Source: Nitrincola salilacus
GTDB taxonomy: Bacteria; Pseudomonadota; Gammaproteobacteria; Pseudomonadales; Balneatricaceae
Reading direction: 5' to 3'
DNA: 64,000 bases
NCBI RefSeq assembly: GCF_046271865.1
Contig: NZ_CP176580.1
Span: 310,001-374,000 of the forward strand
Below the pieces are notes generated by a model that had not been told where the DNA came from, did not search any database, and saw only the letters and a program-made list of their open reading frames with translations. Numbering within the stretch: the stretch's first letter is position 1; the number at the start of each line of letters is the position of its first letter. The translations under genes were made by a program, and so were the position numbers. Shown here piece after piece: positions 63,452-64,000 of this stretch.

Positions 63452-64000
63452 ATGGATAGAAACCTCGTTTTGAACGGAAAGCAACAGTCAGAGCCTCTTC
63501 GTCAACCTTTATGGATTCGCTCGACCAGTTGGCTGGTTTTGCTCACCTTCAGTCTGACTCAGGTTGTGATGCCGGGTTATGCTGCTGCGGCTCCGATAGT
63601 CGACCCCACTGCACCACTCTCTTTTCAGCCCTCTATCAGTGCCACCAGCACCGGTGTACCGGTGGTCAATATCACCTCGCCGAATGCGGCGGGTACTTCA
63701 CTCAATCAATATCAGCAGTTCAATGTCGGTCCCAATGGCGTTGTGCTCAACAACAGCACCTTTTCTGGCGGCACCCTGCTGGGTGGGCAGGTGGATGCCA
63801 ACCCCAATCTGAATGATGGTCGCACAGCCATCACCATCCTTAACGAAGTGCGTGGCAGTGGTGCGGCCAGCCGAAGTCAACTGGATGGGACCATAGAGGT
63901 CTTTGGTGCGCCAGCGGCGGTGATTATTGCCAACCCCAACGGGATCACCTGTCATGGGTGTGGCGTGTCCAACGCGACCGGCTTCACGCTGAGCACTGGT
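63452..64000 (+). CDS. second TpsA exoprotein (CdiA/haemagglutinin-like), 5' part
   Basis: The frame is open from ATG 63452 to the window end (183 codons), 21 bases after tpsB. A long basic signal peptide (about 47 residues, ending AAAA) is followed by a TPS domain with the canonical NPNGITC (161-167) and CHGCG, as in CdiA and filamentous haemagglutinin proteins. The rest is cut off, so size, toxin and immunity genes cannot be judged. GAGGAAG precedes the start. Confidence 0.9.
   Translation, partial: MDRNLVLNGKQQSEPLRQPLWIRSTSWLVLLTFSLTQVVMPGYAAAAPIVDPTAPLSFQPSISATSTGVPVVNITSPNAAGTSLNQYQQFNVGPNGVVLNNSTFSGGTLLGGQVDANPNLNDGRTAITILNEVRGSGAASRSQLDGTIEVFGAPAAVIIANPNGITCHGCGVSNATGFTLSTG

Overview
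The window reads as one contiguous chromosomal segment of a marine-type gammaproteobacterium. The gene order aroB-damX-gltB-gltD and the block nrdR-rib-nusB-thiL-pgpA-ribA-dxs-ispA-xseB resemble Pseudomonas and Oceanospirillales chromosomes. A PomAB-like motor pair and the overall protein character favour an Oceanospirillaceae relative, but the genus cannot be fixed from sequence reading alone. I saw no rRNA, tRNA, insertion sequence or CRISPR array.

Layout. 1-8.7 kb: end of aroB, a DamX-like SPOR protein, and gltBD. 8.7-24.0 kb: two complete minor-pilin/PilY1 gene sets on the minus strand, separated by an AlgZ/AlgR-like LytTR two-component pair. 24.3-25.6 kb: a hypoxanthine-type DNA glycosylase downstream of a HepT/MntA toxin-antitoxin pair. 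25.74-25.90 kb: an intergenic minus-strand small RNA candidate with five GGA-bearing hexaloop hairpins, the hallmark of CsrA/RsmA-sequestering RNAs. 26.0-32.3 kb: proline catabolism (putP, a separately encoded PutA C-terminal domain, putA, a PruR-like regulator). 32.5-38.8 kb: hemE, carbonic anhydrase, metY, radA, a PilZ protein and a diguanylate cyclase. 38.8-51.1 kb: ettA, glyA, nrdR, riboflavin genes, nusB, thiL, pgpA, ribA, dxs, ispA, xseB. 51.2-59.4 kb: pomAB-type motor genes, cytochrome c5, an EAL protein, a thioesterase, a SulP/DksA-like/Usp group and an orphan TRAP binding protein. 59.8-64.0 kb: a two-partner secretion locus with a short exoprotein, its TpsB transporter and the start of a second exoprotein cut by the window end.

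How the genes may work together (inference): type IV pilus tip components under AlgZR, a flagellar stator pair, c-di-GMP synthesis, degradation and receptor proteins, a CsrB/RsmZ-like RNA and secreted adhesins all point to control of surface attachment. In Pseudomonas aeruginosa gltD is followed directly by hemE. Here about 24 kb of pilin, toxin-antitoxin, sRNA and proline genes lie between them, so this block is the accessory or rearranged part of the window.
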